Shown in pieces: positions 16,105-25,279 of a DNA stretch of 64,000 bases. Position numbers and translations under genes: made by a program. Numbering within the stretch: the first letter of the stretch is position 1; every line of letters starts with the position of its first letter. The notes beneath the pieces were generated by a model, which did not search any database, was not told where the DNA came from, and was given only the letters and a program-made list of their open reading frames with translations. Origin of the DNA: Brevundimonas sp. (lineage in GTDB: Bacteria > Pseudomonadota > Alphaproteobacteria > Caulobacterales > Caulobacteraceae); contig NZ_JACESA010000006.1 in the NCBI RefSeq assembly GCF_013912065.1, forward strand, positions 1 to 64,000, given 5' to 3'.

Positions 16105-16886
16105 CACGTCTTCCACGGCGCCTTGCCGGACTCCCATAGCCCTTCGAGCGTCCGCCGGTCGCGCAAGGTGTCCATGCACTGCCAATAGCCATCATGGAAG
16201 AAGGCGTGGAGATCGCCCTCTCGGGCGAGACGACGCATCGGCTCCTGCTCCCAAATGGTGGCATCGCCTTCAATGTAGTCGATGACCTTCGGCGACAGCA
16301 CGAAAAATCCGCCGTTGATCCAGGCTCCATCACCGACAGGCTTCTCCTCGAACGAATCGACCGCCGCCCCAGTGAGGGTCAGGGCTCCGAAACGGCCGGG
16401 CGGTCGGACGCCCGCCAAGGTGGCAAGTCGGCCATGCGCCTTGTGAAAAGCGATAGAAGCAGTGATGTCCAGATCGGCGACACCGTCGCCATAGGTCATG
16501 CAGAACGCTTCTTCGTCCTTCAAATAGGGAGCGACCCGCTTTAATCGCCCTCCGGTCATAGAATCGGCCCCAGTCTCGACCAGAGTGATTCTCCAAGGCT
16601 CGGCAGCGTTCCTATGAATCTCAAGACTATTATGCGCAACATCAATCGTCACATCAGACGTGTGAAGAAAATAGTTAGCAAAATACTCTTTTATGACATA
16701 ACCCTTGTAACCAAGGCACACAATGAAGTCATTGACGCCATGACTGCTATACATTTTCATGATGTGCCAAAGTATCGGGCGCTCACCGATATTGACCATG
16801 GGTTTCGGCTTAGTGTCGGTCTCCTCGCCTAAGCGAGAGCCTAGACCGCCAGCCAATAGAACCGCTTTCACGATCGTTTGCCCCAT
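16101..16886 (-). CDS. rfbF: Glucose-1-phosphate cytidylyltransferase
   Basis: Makes CDP-glucose from CTP and glucose 1-phosphate, the entry step of the CDP-dideoxyhexose branch. Evidence is the nucleotidyltransferase signature KAVLLAGGLGSRLGEET.TKPKPM at the N-terminus, ILWHIMKMYSSHGVNDF, MTYGDGVADLD with the metal-binding Asp, SFEEKP and WINGGFFVLSP. The start is taken at ATG 16886 (261 residues). A GTG seven codons later would give the more usual VKAVLLAGG beginning and cannot be excluded. It is the first gene of the minus-strand operon, divergent from gmd, so the 200-base gap before it should carry the operon promoter. Confidence 0.95.
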   Translation of the reverse strand: MGQTIVKAVLLAGGLGSRLGEETDTKPKPMVNIGERPILWHIMKMYSSHGVNDFIVCLGYKGYVIKEYFANYFLHTSDVTIDVAHNSLEIHRNAAEPWRITLVETGADSMTGGRLKRVAPYLKDEEAFCMTYGDGVADLDITASIAFHKAHGRLATLAGVRPPGRFGALTLTGAAVDSFEEKPVGDGAWINGGFFVLSPKVIDYIEGDATIWEQEPMRRLAREGDLHAFFHDGYWQCMDTLRDRRTLEGLWESGKAPWKTW

Positions 16887-16904
16887 CAATCCTGAATTTG
16901 AGGC

Positions 16905-16940
16905 CCTCGCACTAGCAGAACGAGCACAGCGTTATCAAGT
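16905..16940 (-). promoter_or_regulatory. Possible promoter for the rfbF operon
   Basis: On the minus strand TTGATA (16938-16933) is followed about 17 bases later by GCTAGTGC (16916-16909), resembling an alphaproteobacterial housekeeping promoter. It would give a leader of about 20 bases before the rfbF ATG. The match is imperfect and rests on position and pattern only. The rest of the 16,887-17,088 divergent gap shows no other clear signal, and the gmd promoter must also lie there. Confidence 0.25.
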
Positions 16941-17085
16941 GTCGGAGTCGCCCCCCTGCACGCCCAGCGAACTATCCGCGCCTGTCACACTCAGCGTGCG
17001 CCAAATGCGCTTGTCAGCAAATTTCTGTTGTCTAGCGACGCGCTTGCCCTCTATTTCACGCTTCTCGCTAAAGCTGGAGCCTTAG

Positions 17086-18072
<987 letters not shown>

Positions 18073-18133
18073 GCTCGGACCGAAACGCGACCAAAACACA
18101 GGCCCGCATAAAAATGTCCGAGCTTGCGACAGA

Positions 18134-19096
18134 GTGAAAGTTCTCATCACAGGCGCTTCAGGGTTCGTCGGCCGTCACCTTCTGGCCGGGCTTCCGACAG
18201 CGATGCCTCAGGCCGATATCCTGGCCGTTCGCGGCCCGACGGGGCGGGGGGACGGCCCCGCGATTGATCTTGCTGATGAAGCCGCCACTCACGCAATTGT
18301 CGAAACGTTCGCTCCCGACATGATCGTGCATTTGGCCGCCCAGTCGTCTGTCGGACACGGCTCTCATTCGCCCGACGCCGTTTGGCGGGCCAATTTCGAT
18401 GGCACTAGAGCGTTGGCCGAGGCTGGTCGAAAGCTTGGAGAACGGAAAGGGCGTGCTGTTCGCTTCATCTTTGCCTCAAGCTCCGAGGTTTACGGGATGC
18501 AGTTCAATCATGGACCATGCGATGAGGATGCCGGCTTCTCACCACGCTCCGTCTACGGACGAACCAAAGCCGCATGTGAACTGGCTCTCAATGATCTAGC
18601 CGGACCCGCCCTTAAAGCCACATCCTTGCGGCTATTCAACCACACAGGCCCTGGGCAAGACGCCCGCTTCGTTGTTCCTGCGCTCGCACTGCGCGTGGCG
18701 GCTCTCTCCGCTGGAGAATCGGGGCCCATCGCCGTCGGAAACCTCCAGGCACGCCGAGACTTTACGGATATCGGGGACATCATCGAGGCCTATTTAACGG
18801 TCATGAAGCATGACCCCCCGCAGGAATCCGCCTTCGCCGCATTCAATGTGGGTTCAGGCGTTACGCGGACGATGCAATCGATTGTCGATCGGCTGGCCGA
18901 AGTTCGCGGATCTCCCGTCGAAGTTCGGCAAGAAGGGGCGATGCTTCGGCCCGGCGAAATTCTTGTCACCGAAGGTCGATTCGAACGATTCTCAGAAACA
19001 TACGGTTGGCGACCAACGCGCCCTTTCGACGACACTGTTCGTCAAATGCTGGAGCACGCGTACGCCAATACCGCAGCCTCCAAGGAGCTTCCATAA
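18134..19096 (+). CDS. rmd: GDP-4-keto-6-deoxy-D-mannose reductase
   Basis: Extended SDR that follows gmd and reduces its product to GDP-D-rhamnose. It shows KVLITGASGFVGRHL, MIVHLAAQSSVG, FASSSEVYG, YGRTK as catalytic Y-x3-K near residue 140, LRLFNHTGPGQDARFVVPA and RRDFTDIGDIIEAY, typical of Rmd. The start is placed at GTG 18134 (VKVLITG). The open frame begins at 18038 inside gmd, but those codons do not resemble the family. The protein is 320 residues long. Together with gmd it supports D-rhamnose as one sugar of the polymer. The Fcl-like enzyme at 5.6 kb would compete for the same intermediate if it uses it. Confidence 0.88.
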   Translation: MKVLITGASGFVGRHLLAGLPTAMPQADILAVRGPTGRGDGPAIDLADEAATHAIVETFAPDMIVHLAAQSSVGHGSHSPDAVWRANFDGTRALAEAGRKLGERKGRAVRFIFASSSEVYGMQFNHGPCDEDAGFSPRSVYGRTKAACELALNDLAGPALKATSLRLFNHTGPGQDARFVVPALALRVAALSAGESGPIAVGNLQARRDFTDIGDIIEAYLTVMKHDPPQESAFAAFNVGSGVTRTMQSIVDRLAEVRGSPVEVRQEGAMLRPGEILVTEGRFERFSETYGWRPTRPFDDTVRQMLEHAYANTAASKELP

Positions 19097-19257
19097 GCGC
19101 CTGGACCGGTAAGATTTCAACCGCACCCCCCGTTCAAGTTCGGCTTGCGTGGGTCATTACATTCAGTATGGTCCGGCCGCATGAGGACGTGGCGAATTAA
19201 ACTTGATGGCGACTCGATACAGCCTTTTCCCAGCACCCACCTGGGGTGGGTTTTTCA

Positions 19258-20031
19258 ATGACGACTAGGCCCCTCAAGCATGTCAAGATCATAGGGGCTC
19301 TGATGATGCGGGAATTGTCGACCCGGTTTGGCCGGGACGGTTTAGGCTTTGCCTGGCTGGTTGTTGAGCCTTTGGCGTTCTGCGTTGGGGTCATTCTGCT
19401 CTGGTCGTTGCTGAAACCTGAGTATGAACATGGCCTTCGAACAACGCCTTTTATCTTCACGGGTTATACGTCCATCGTCCTAATCCGACACTTAGTCAGT
19501 TTTTCCATGAATTCGCTCGCGGCAAACGTTGGGCTCCTACACCATCGTGATGTCACAGCTGTTCATATCTTCCTGAGCCGGAATTTCCTTGAATTCGCTG
19601 GCGCAACTCTCTCTTTCATCCTCGTCTATTTAGCCTTGTTCTCATTTCAACAGATTGGCGCTCCGCATGATCTGCTGCTGCTTTACTGTGGTTGGTTCCT
19701 GTTAGGCTGGGTAGGTATGGGGTTTGGCCTAATGTTGGCTGGCTTAGCCATGCAGTTCGATGTGATCGAACGAATCGTCCCTGTAGTGACGTATCTTTTG
19801 ATCCCACTGTCCGGCGCTTTCGTGATGGTCGAGTGGATACCCTACCAATGGCGTGAGCTCTATCTGCTGTTGCCCTTCGCGCATGGGATAGAAATGATCC
19901 GCAGTTCGGTATTTGGTGAGTTCACAAAAACCCACTACCACCCGGCCTATGCCGTGGCCTTAGCGACTGTGATGAACGTCCTGGGTCTACTCCTGATATC
20001 TATTTCCAAGAATCGCGTAGAAATCGAATAA
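19258..20031 (+). CDS. kpsM: Capsule/polysaccharide ABC transporter permease (KpsM/Wzm type)
   Basis: A 257-residue ABC-2 type permease with about six membrane segments, the first at residues about 30-55 (FAWLVVEPLAFCVGVILLWSLL), and the family's MMRELSTRFGRDGLGFAWLVVEP opening and a late FAHGIEMIRSSVFGEF segment near residue 220. With the KpsT-type ATPase and KpsE-type protein that follow, it exports the finished lipid-linked glycan across the inner membrane. The ATG at 19258 has GGGTGGG upstream. A GTG twelve bases earlier is an alternative. A 160-base gap separates it from rmd. Confidence 0.88.
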   Translation: MTTRPLKHVKIIGALMMRELSTRFGRDGLGFAWLVVEPLAFCVGVILLWSLLKPEYEHGLRTTPFIFTGYTSIVLIRHLVSFSMNSLAANVGLLHHRDVTAVHIFLSRNFLEFAGATLSFILVYLALFSFQQIGAPHDLLLLYCGWFLLGWVGMGFGLMLAGLAMQFDVIERIVPVVTYLLIPLSGAFVMVEWIPYQWRELYLLLPFAHGIEMIRSSVFGEFTKTHYHPAYAVALATVMNVLGLLLISISKNRVEIE

Positions 20032-20059
20032 TGACGCCCCCTAACCCTGTGATACACGA

Positions 20060-21217
20060 ATGACCCAGACCAAGCTGGAATACGTGGGGGCCGGTCGGAG
20101 TCTTCCGACCGCTCCTGAGCGGAAATGGTGGCAGAAAATCCCTCTGTCGTTACTCATTGTCGTAGGTGCTCCGACTCTAATCGCCGCGATCTATTATTTC
20201 GGCATCGCCTCGCCCCAATATGTTTCCGAGGCTCGTTTTACTGTCAGGTCCGCCAACCAGTCGCAGCCGTCTTCGATCGGAATTGCACTACAGGGCGTGG
20301 GACTGTCGCCTGCGGCGACTGATTCCTTTGCTGTGCACGAGTTCATCAACTCGCGTGACGGTTTGAACTACCTCGAACAGCGCATCGACGTGAAGTCGGT
20401 CTTCGCCCCCCCCAATGCAGATATGTTCTCTCGCTCACCCCGGCTTTGGGAAGGCCATACGGAAGAAGACAAGTTCTCCGGCTTGAAGCGGTTCGTGACC
20501 GTCGGTTATGATTCATCGACCGGCATCAGCACGCTTCGCGTTAAGGCTTTCAGCCCAAACGACGCATCTGCCGTGGCGAATGCTCTGCTCGACGGCGGCG
20601 AAAACGTAGTCAACTCTCTCAATGAGAGATCGTCCAATAACGCCATCATCGAGGCGCGGGCAGCGTTGGAACGCGCGCGTGCTAAAGTTGACGTCACCCA
20701 AACGAATATCGCGGAATTCAGAGCCCAAAGACGCTTTCTCGACCCCGAAAATAGTGCACGAGAATCCGGCAGTCTAATAGCGAACCTTCGTTCGACCCTG
20801 GCCAACCTCAACGCTGAACGCAGCCAGTTGATGAGCGAAGCCCCTAATAGCCCTCAGCTTCCGATCCTCAACGGCCGCATCGCTTCCTACGAGCGACAGA
20901 TCGCGGACGAGCGCGCCAAGATCGTCGGCGAGCCGGGATCGCTTGCTCCGCAGATCGGGGTCTATGAAGATTTAATGATGCGTCGCGAACTTGCGGGCAA
21001 GGAATTTGCGGCAGCGACGACCGCCCTGACTTCGGCCGAACAGGATTCTCGACGGCAGAAACTCTATCTGGAACGGATTGTTCGCCCCAATACACCAGAC
21101 AAAGCGATCGAACCTCAAAGGTTGATTATGCTGCTGACGATTTTCCTTTCAACTCTTCTCGCGTATGGCCTCGGCTGGCTAGTCTACGCCGGCGTCCGGG
21201 AGCACAGGCAGACCTGA
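20060..21217 (+). CDS. kpsE: Capsule polysaccharide export inner-membrane protein (KpsE/BexC type)
   Basis: The 385-residue protein has one N-terminal transmembrane helix (residues about 27-50), a periplasmic region with the PQYVSEARFTVRS motif right after it, a long heptad-rich coiled coil (about 190-320, RAALERARAKVDVTQTNIAEF onward), and a C-terminal helix (about 350-375) ending in a short basic tail. This is the architecture of polysaccharide co-polymerase-like KpsE/BexC/CtrB, which bridges the exporter to the outer-membrane channel. No outer-membrane KpsD/BexD protein is present in the window. Its TGA overlaps the ATG of the ATPase gene (ATGA). Confidence 0.9.
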   Translation: MTQTKLEYVGAGRSLPTAPERKWWQKIPLSLLIVVGAPTLIAAIYYFGIASPQYVSEARFTVRSANQSQPSSIGIALQGVGLSPAATDSFAVHEFINSRDGLNYLEQRIDVKSVFAPPNADMFSRSPRLWEGHTEEDKFSGLKRFVTVGYDSSTGISTLRVKAFSPNDASAVANALLDGGENVVNSLNERSSNNAIIEARAALERARAKVDVTQTNIAEFRAQRRFLDPENSARESGSLIANLRSTLANLNAERSQLMSEAPNSPQLPILNGRIASYERQIADERAKIVGEPGSLAPQIGVYEDLMMRRELAGKEFAAATTALTSAEQDSRRQKLYLERIVRPNTPDKAIEPQRLIMLLTIFLSTLLAYGLGWLVYAGVREHRQT

Positions 21218-21894
21218 TGAACTCCACGCCATCGGACATTGGTCTCTCGGTTTCCGATCTGTCCCTAAAATACCACACCGCGCACCGGCCCACCTTTTCG
21301 GGACTGTCTTTCGATCTTGCCCGAAATGGCCGGCTAGCGATACTGGGCCGCAACGGTCAGGGCAAATCGACGCTTATCAAGCTGCTTGGTGGCGTGATCC
21401 AGCCCACCCAGGGAAGTATCCGCTGGGGAATGACCGCATCCTGGCCAATTGGCTTCGGTGGTGGGTTTCAGGGCAGCACCAGCGGCATCGATAACTTAAA
21501 GTTTATCTCCCGTCTGTACGGCCGCGACTACAGGGCCGTCTTAGAGTTGGTCGATGATTTTGCCGAACTGGGCACGATGGCCCTCAGAATGCCCGTCAAA
21601 CACTACTCCTCGGGAATGCGTGCTCGCCTTGCGTTCGGGATATCTCTAGCCGTTGAGTTCGATTGCTATCTGATCGATGAATTGGTCTCCGTCGGCGACG
21701 CCCGGTTTCAGCGCAAATGTGACGAAGAACTCTTCAGCAGGCGGGCCGATCGCGCGTTCCTAATGGCTTCGCACGACGTAAACCTCATCGCGACCCATTG
21801 TGAGCGGGCACTGATTATAGAAGGCGGCAAGGCCAAGGTCTTTGACGACATTCAGGAGGCTGTTGATGTTTATCAATGGCTCAGAGCAGCATGA
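21217..21894 (+). CDS. kpsT: Polysaccharide ABC transporter ATPase (KpsT/BexA type)
   Basis: ATP-binding subunit of 225 residues: Walker A GRNGQGKST near residue 45, the polysaccharide-exporter signature YSSGMRARLAFG near 130 in place of LSGGQ, Walker B CYLIDE with SVGD following, and H-loop SHD near 185. The 225-residue length without a C-terminal extension matches capsule-type KpsT rather than O-antigen Wzt with a glycan-binding domain, so chain ends are probably not recognised by this subunit. It is coupled to kpsE upstream and to an unknown gene downstream by ATGA overlaps. Confidence 0.92.
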   Translation: MNSTPSDIGLSVSDLSLKYHTAHRPTFSGLSFDLARNGRLAILGRNGQGKSTLIKLLGGVIQPTQGSIRWGMTASWPIGFGGGFQGSTSGIDNLKFISRLYGRDYRAVLELVDDFAELGTMALRMPVKHYSSGMRARLAFGISLAVEFDCYLIDELVSVGDARFQRKCDEELFSRRADRAFLMASHDVNLIATHCERALIIEGGKAKVFDDIQEAVDVYQWLRAA

Positions 21895-22862
21895 TCAACG
21901 ACTCGACACGCGGACCGGAGAATAATCAGGCTGGGCTGCGTGTCGTCGGCGTAGTCGTCGTTACTCCGTCAGCAACCTATCATCCGTGGAACGCCGCTCT
22001 AACGGACGGGATCAGATCCGCTGGATATGAGCCGATTCCCTATGGGGGCGAGCCCCCCCAGCTGTCAGCCTCAGATCGCCCAAAGATCATCATCACTCAT
22101 GACCCACTTCTAGTAACCGAGATAAAACGGGATTGGACCGTCGCCATACTGGGCGATATTACAACGTCTGCAGCTCAGTGCGCTTCGTTGTTCGGCGCCG
22201 CGCCAGAAGGCGGCTTGCAGATCGCTAGCTTGATCTTGGCCAATTCCGCCCTTCTGCCTAGAGACACCGTCTACCTTCCCAATAGCTTTACCCGTCCGAC
22301 TGTGACCATCGGACCAAACATTGAGATCGTCGTTCCCACTACACGAGAGGAATGGCCTCCCCTCACGGCGGAGCAGGCCTTTCAGAAGGCGCTGGCGCTC
22401 TATCAGGGTTGGCCGGATACGCCCCAGTCATCCGCACGCTGGGAGCCCGAGGTGTTTCGGTTCGATGACCGCCACAGGTCCGCCTCCCGACCGGATTGGA
22501 TTGTCGAGTTGGCTGGTCGAGCACGAGCCCTCGTATATGGCCCCTACATAGGACTACGACCGGGCCGCTGGTCCATCACCGCCCGGTTCATCGTAGACAA
22601 AGACGCAGCCCTGCATCGACTGCGTTTTGAATGGGGCCACACAAGCTCCACCACGAGCTTCACCCAATCTCCAGAGCGTCCCGGCGAGTTCGCCGTACGG
22701 CTCACCCATGAGTGGCATGAGCCCGCAACAGCGGAGTTTAAAATCATCGTCGCCCAAGGCTCTCTAGGCGGTGAACTGGAATTCCAAGGCGCCGATTTAG
22801 TACGTGAGGGTGACCCCATAGCGATCACGGATTGTGCAACCGAACTGGAAACGAGCAGCTAG
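21891..22862 (+). CDS. Unrecognised 323-aa protein behind the exporter ATPase
   Basis: The start is ATG 21891, overlapping the kpsT stop; a Met five codons earlier is possible. The N-terminal half (about residues 20-160) has alternating strands and helices (LRVVGVVVVTPSATYHPW, KIIITHDPLL, WTVAILGD, SLILANSALL) like half of a GT-B or a receptor fold, without a recognised active site. The C-terminal half (about 205-310) is beta-rich (VYGPYIGLRPGRWSITARFIV, LRFEWGHTSS) in a pattern common in glycosyltransferase-associated accessory domains. There is no signal peptide or membrane segment. Tight coupling suggests it works with export or with the last assembly steps. The function is unknown. Confidence 0.65.
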   Translation: MINDSTRGPENNQAGLRVVGVVVVTPSATYHPWNAALTDGIRSAGYEPIPYGGEPPQLSASDRPKIIITHDPLLVTEIKRDWTVAILGDITTSAAQCASLFGAAPEGGLQIASLILANSALLPRDTVYLPNSFTRPTVTIGPNIEIVVPTTREEWPPLTAEQAFQKALALYQGWPDTPQSSARWEPEVFRFDDRHRSASRPDWIVELAGRARALVYGPYIGLRPGRWSITARFIVDKDAALHRLRFEWGHTSSTTSFTQSPERPGEFAVRLTHEWHEPATAEFKIIVAQGSLGGELEFQGADLVREGDPIAITDCATELETSS

Positions 22863-22875
22863 GGGAGACGCAGGT

Positions 22876-23199
22876 ATGTTTAGCCTGAAAACACGCGAGA
22901 AGGCGGCTCCTCGGAACCCTCTAGAAGGCCGGCTTCTCGACGGGCGGAGCGTTGAATCTTCACCGAATCTGATGGATCACTGTCAAAACGCCCTCAACGA
23001 TGGTTCCTACCTCATGCTCGCCAACGCCTTTCCGTTAGGTGTGGTAGCTCGGCTGAACCTTCAAGACGGGAGCTATGTCGCGGCGATCGCGCTTGATTCC
23101 GACAGCCAAGGGGCAACGATCTACTCGCTCCATCAGACGGAAGGACGTGATGAAGAAGTCGCCCGGCAGATGGTCGCTACGATCTTCAATCCAGCCTAA
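22876..23199 (+). CDS. Unrecognised small protein, 107 aa
   Basis: ATG 22876 follows AGGGGAG and lies 13 bases after the preceding stop, which favours this start over the longer open frame from 22834. The protein is soluble. Its C-terminal half, NGALNDGSYLML-like through GVVARLNLQDGSYVAAIALD, is predicted beta-hairpins, and the N-terminus is basic (FSLKTREKAAPRN). No family is recognised. Its place as last gene of the kpsM-E-T group, before a 350-base gap, suggests a role tied to the exporter or to the 323-aa protein. Confidence 0.5.
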   Translation: MFSLKTREKAAPRNPLEGRLLDGRSVESSPNLMDHCQNALNDGSYLMLANAFPLGVVARLNLQDGSYVAAIALDSDSQGATIYSLHQTEGRDEEVARQMVATIFNPA

Positions 23200-23548
23200 A
23201 ATTTATAAGCCATGGAGTGATTGCGAACTAGGAACCTACGGCTTGCAGACAGATCGCTCCCACGCGCACTGCTGGACCGCTTAGCCGCGACGGCGAGGCA
23301 GCTAAACAGGATGATCGGCCATCCTCCACAAGGGTCACCCGTATTTCGCTATTATGGCATGTTCTGTGCCGCCGCATTCGACACAAATTATGCTTAGCAT
23401 AGCCGCATAATAGCAGCGCCTATATGAGATGCGGGCGTCGCAGTCGGTGATCTGCTAATCGCTTTTTCCTGGAAGAAATTCGCCAAGCGGAAAATGGGTG
23501 GACCCGCTTCGCGCTTGACCTATTTTTATATCAACTGAGTGGATTTCG
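23200..23548. other. Intergenic region with inverted repeat and possible promoter
   Basis: This 349-base gap has no convincing gene. It contains a 7-bp inverted repeat, ATTATGC (23387-23393) with GCATAAT (23405-23411), in an AT-rich stretch unlike its surroundings, and a TTGACC hexamer at 23515-23520 followed by TATTTTTATATC, some 30 bases before the next start. It probably ends one transcription unit and starts another. The elements are seen; their roles are inferred. Confidence 0.35.
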
Positions 23549-23923
23549 TTGGACAACAGCACTCTGAAACGGCGGCTCGCCCGCTTCACCCGGTCAATGC
23601 GGGTCTCCATGGGCCTTGCCTCCAAGGTCGGACATGGCCCTGCAAGCCTGCCATTTCGGCGGGAAACGCCACAGGGATCGGGAACGAAGAGTCGCGTTGA
23701 TGCACTTGAAGTTGATCTCGAGCGCTTGGTGAGGGGGTGGGATCAACACCTGCCGCAACTGATTGCCACGGTCGCTAATGTTCGCGCCGATGTATTTGAA
23801 GCGGCACAACTCCAAATCCGATTGCAGCGACTCGAGGAGGCTGTCGCACGGCTGGAATCTGAGGCTGGCGTTTCGGTGAAAGCAACCGCTCGGGAAGCGG
23901 GCAAAAAGAAGAGGCAGGGTTGA
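23549..23923 (+). CDS. Small basic coiled-coil protein, 124 aa
   Basis: The start is TTG at 23549 (LDNSTLKRRLARF), with only a weak GAGTGG upstream. The N-terminus is rich in Arg/Lys (KRRLARFTRSMRVSMGL). Residues about 48-110 have a heptad pattern of Leu/Val (RVDALEVDLERLVRGW, then LQIRLQRLEEAVARLES), predicting a coiled coil. The tail is again basic (KKKRQG). No catalytic motif is visible. Its TGA overlaps the ATG of the following glycosyltransferase (TGATG), so the two are co-translated. Such small coiled-coil proteins often accompany glycosyltransferases in these loci, and its role may be to position the enzyme, which is inference. Confidence 0.55.
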   Translation: MDNSTLKRRLARFTRSMRVSMGLASKVGHGPASLPFRRETPQGSGTKSRVDALEVDLERLVRGWDQHLPQLIATVANVRADVFEAAQLQIRLQRLEEAVARLESEAGVSVKATAREAGKKKRQG

Positions 23924-25098
23924 TGTCGACCACAACCGGTCGACGCATTGTCATCATAAGCCCATCGCTTCTGGCTCAGGATGCGGTCGGGAATGCAACG
24001 ACGGAATTGTATCAGGCGCTGGAGAGCGTTCCTGAAAACAATGTGACGTTGTTAACACGCGGCACCAACCGTACCGATGTTCCCGTGACGGTCATTACAA
24101 CAATGACCGACATGATGTGCAATGATACGTTCCTCCGCGCCGATGTGCTGATCTACACCTACGCCATCTTCAGTGATCTTTTCGACATCATGTTGATTGG
24201 GAATGGTAGAGCCGCTCAGGTGGTCCGCTTCCACAATGTAACCCCGGCGAATCTGGTCGCGGAACGGGATCGACCTTTGATCCAGCGGTCAATGCGTCAA
24301 ATCCAAGTTTTCCGCTCTGTAAATGAGGTCTGGGCGGACAGCCAAGAGAATGTCGCGGAACTGATGCAACGGGGAATCCGTCCTGAACGAGTGCGGGTCA
24401 TGCCGCTCGGGGTCAAAACGCTGGCCCAGGGCTCGTTTTTGAGCAAGCGGTCCGGCCCGGTCCGGTTCATCTACGTCGGCCGAATCGTACCGGCCAAAGG
24501 GGTGGACGAGTTAATCGAGGCGGCCGGGCTCCTTCATCGTGATGCGAAATTCGATTTTAGTCTCGACATATGCGGCAACCTGAAACACTCGTCTCCAGAG
24601 TTCATCGACCGCTTGAAGAAGCGAATTTTGCAACTGAACCTGTCCGATAAAGTCGTGCTTAGAGGTTCAGTTTCGAATGCAGAATTGGCCAGCGCTTACC
24701 GTGACGCCCACGCCTTCGTCACGGCATCACATCACGAAGGGTTTTGCGTGCCGGTGATTGAGGGCTTGGCCGCTGGCTGTGTGCCGATCAGTTATTCCAA
24801 TAGCAATCTAAGATACATCCATGGTGGATTGGGACGAATGGCGGACTCCGCCACACCCACGGGCCTAGCTGAAGCAATGAAGTCCGTAGGTGACGCCATG
24901 ACAAGATATTGGTCCGGCGACCCGGTTACGCTGAACTTGGCTGGGGGCACGATGAGCTTCGAAGCGTTCTCTGCCGCCGCCGAAATCTATGTCGCCGAAT
25001 TCGATCCTGACCTTAGAGCGAAGAGCGTGAGGGATCGCGTGACGGCCTTAACCACCGATATTGACCCAGCCCTAACAGTCCAGTCCTCCCGGATCTGA
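23923..25098 (+). CDS. Glycosyltransferase family 4 (GT-B)
   Basis: A 391-residue GT-B enzyme. The N-terminal half has RIVIISPSLLAQDAVGNAT and VRFHNVTPANL; the linker is RVRVMPLGV. The donor half has FIYVGRIVPAKGVDELIEA, a VVLRGSVSNAELASAYRDA segment, and the E-x7-E motif in ASHHEGFCVPVIEGLAAG near residue 285. It belongs with the RfaB/WbaZ-like retaining transferases and presumably uses a GDP-sugar from gmd/rmd. The ATG at 23923 is one codon after a TTG and overlaps the upstream stop. It is the last gene of the low-GC locus, and a 180-base convergent gap follows. Confidence 0.87.
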   Translation: MSTTTGRRIVIISPSLLAQDAVGNATTELYQALESVPENNVTLLTRGTNRTDVPVTVITTMTDMMCNDTFLRADVLIYTYAIFSDLFDIMLIGNGRAAQVVRFHNVTPANLVAERDRPLIQRSMRQIQVFRSVNEVWADSQENVAELMQRGIRPERVRVMPLGVKTLAQGSFLSKRSGPVRFIYVGRIVPAKGVDELIEAAGLLHRDAKFDFSLDICGNLKHSSPEFIDRLKKRILQLNLSDKVVLRGSVSNAELASAYRDAHAFVTASHHEGFCVPVIEGLAAGCVPISYSNSNLRYIHGGLGRMADSATPTGLAEAMKSVGDAMTRYWSGDPVTLNLAGGTMSFEAFSAAAEIYVAEFDPDLRAKSVRDRVTALTTDIDPALTVQSSRI

Positions 25099-25279
25099 AA
25101 TCCAATGCGCTTCTAAGGGTCAACGCCGACTTCGACGACTCTCTCAAGTCCCACCTTCACAGAAGCGGGTAGTCGAGCCTCAGGATTCCCTACTTCTATA
25201 GTCCTTTGTGCGCCAGAAGTGTGGGTTCAACCGCACAGACGTTCATGTATTTCTGTAAGCTAATGATAATTCAGCGCCT

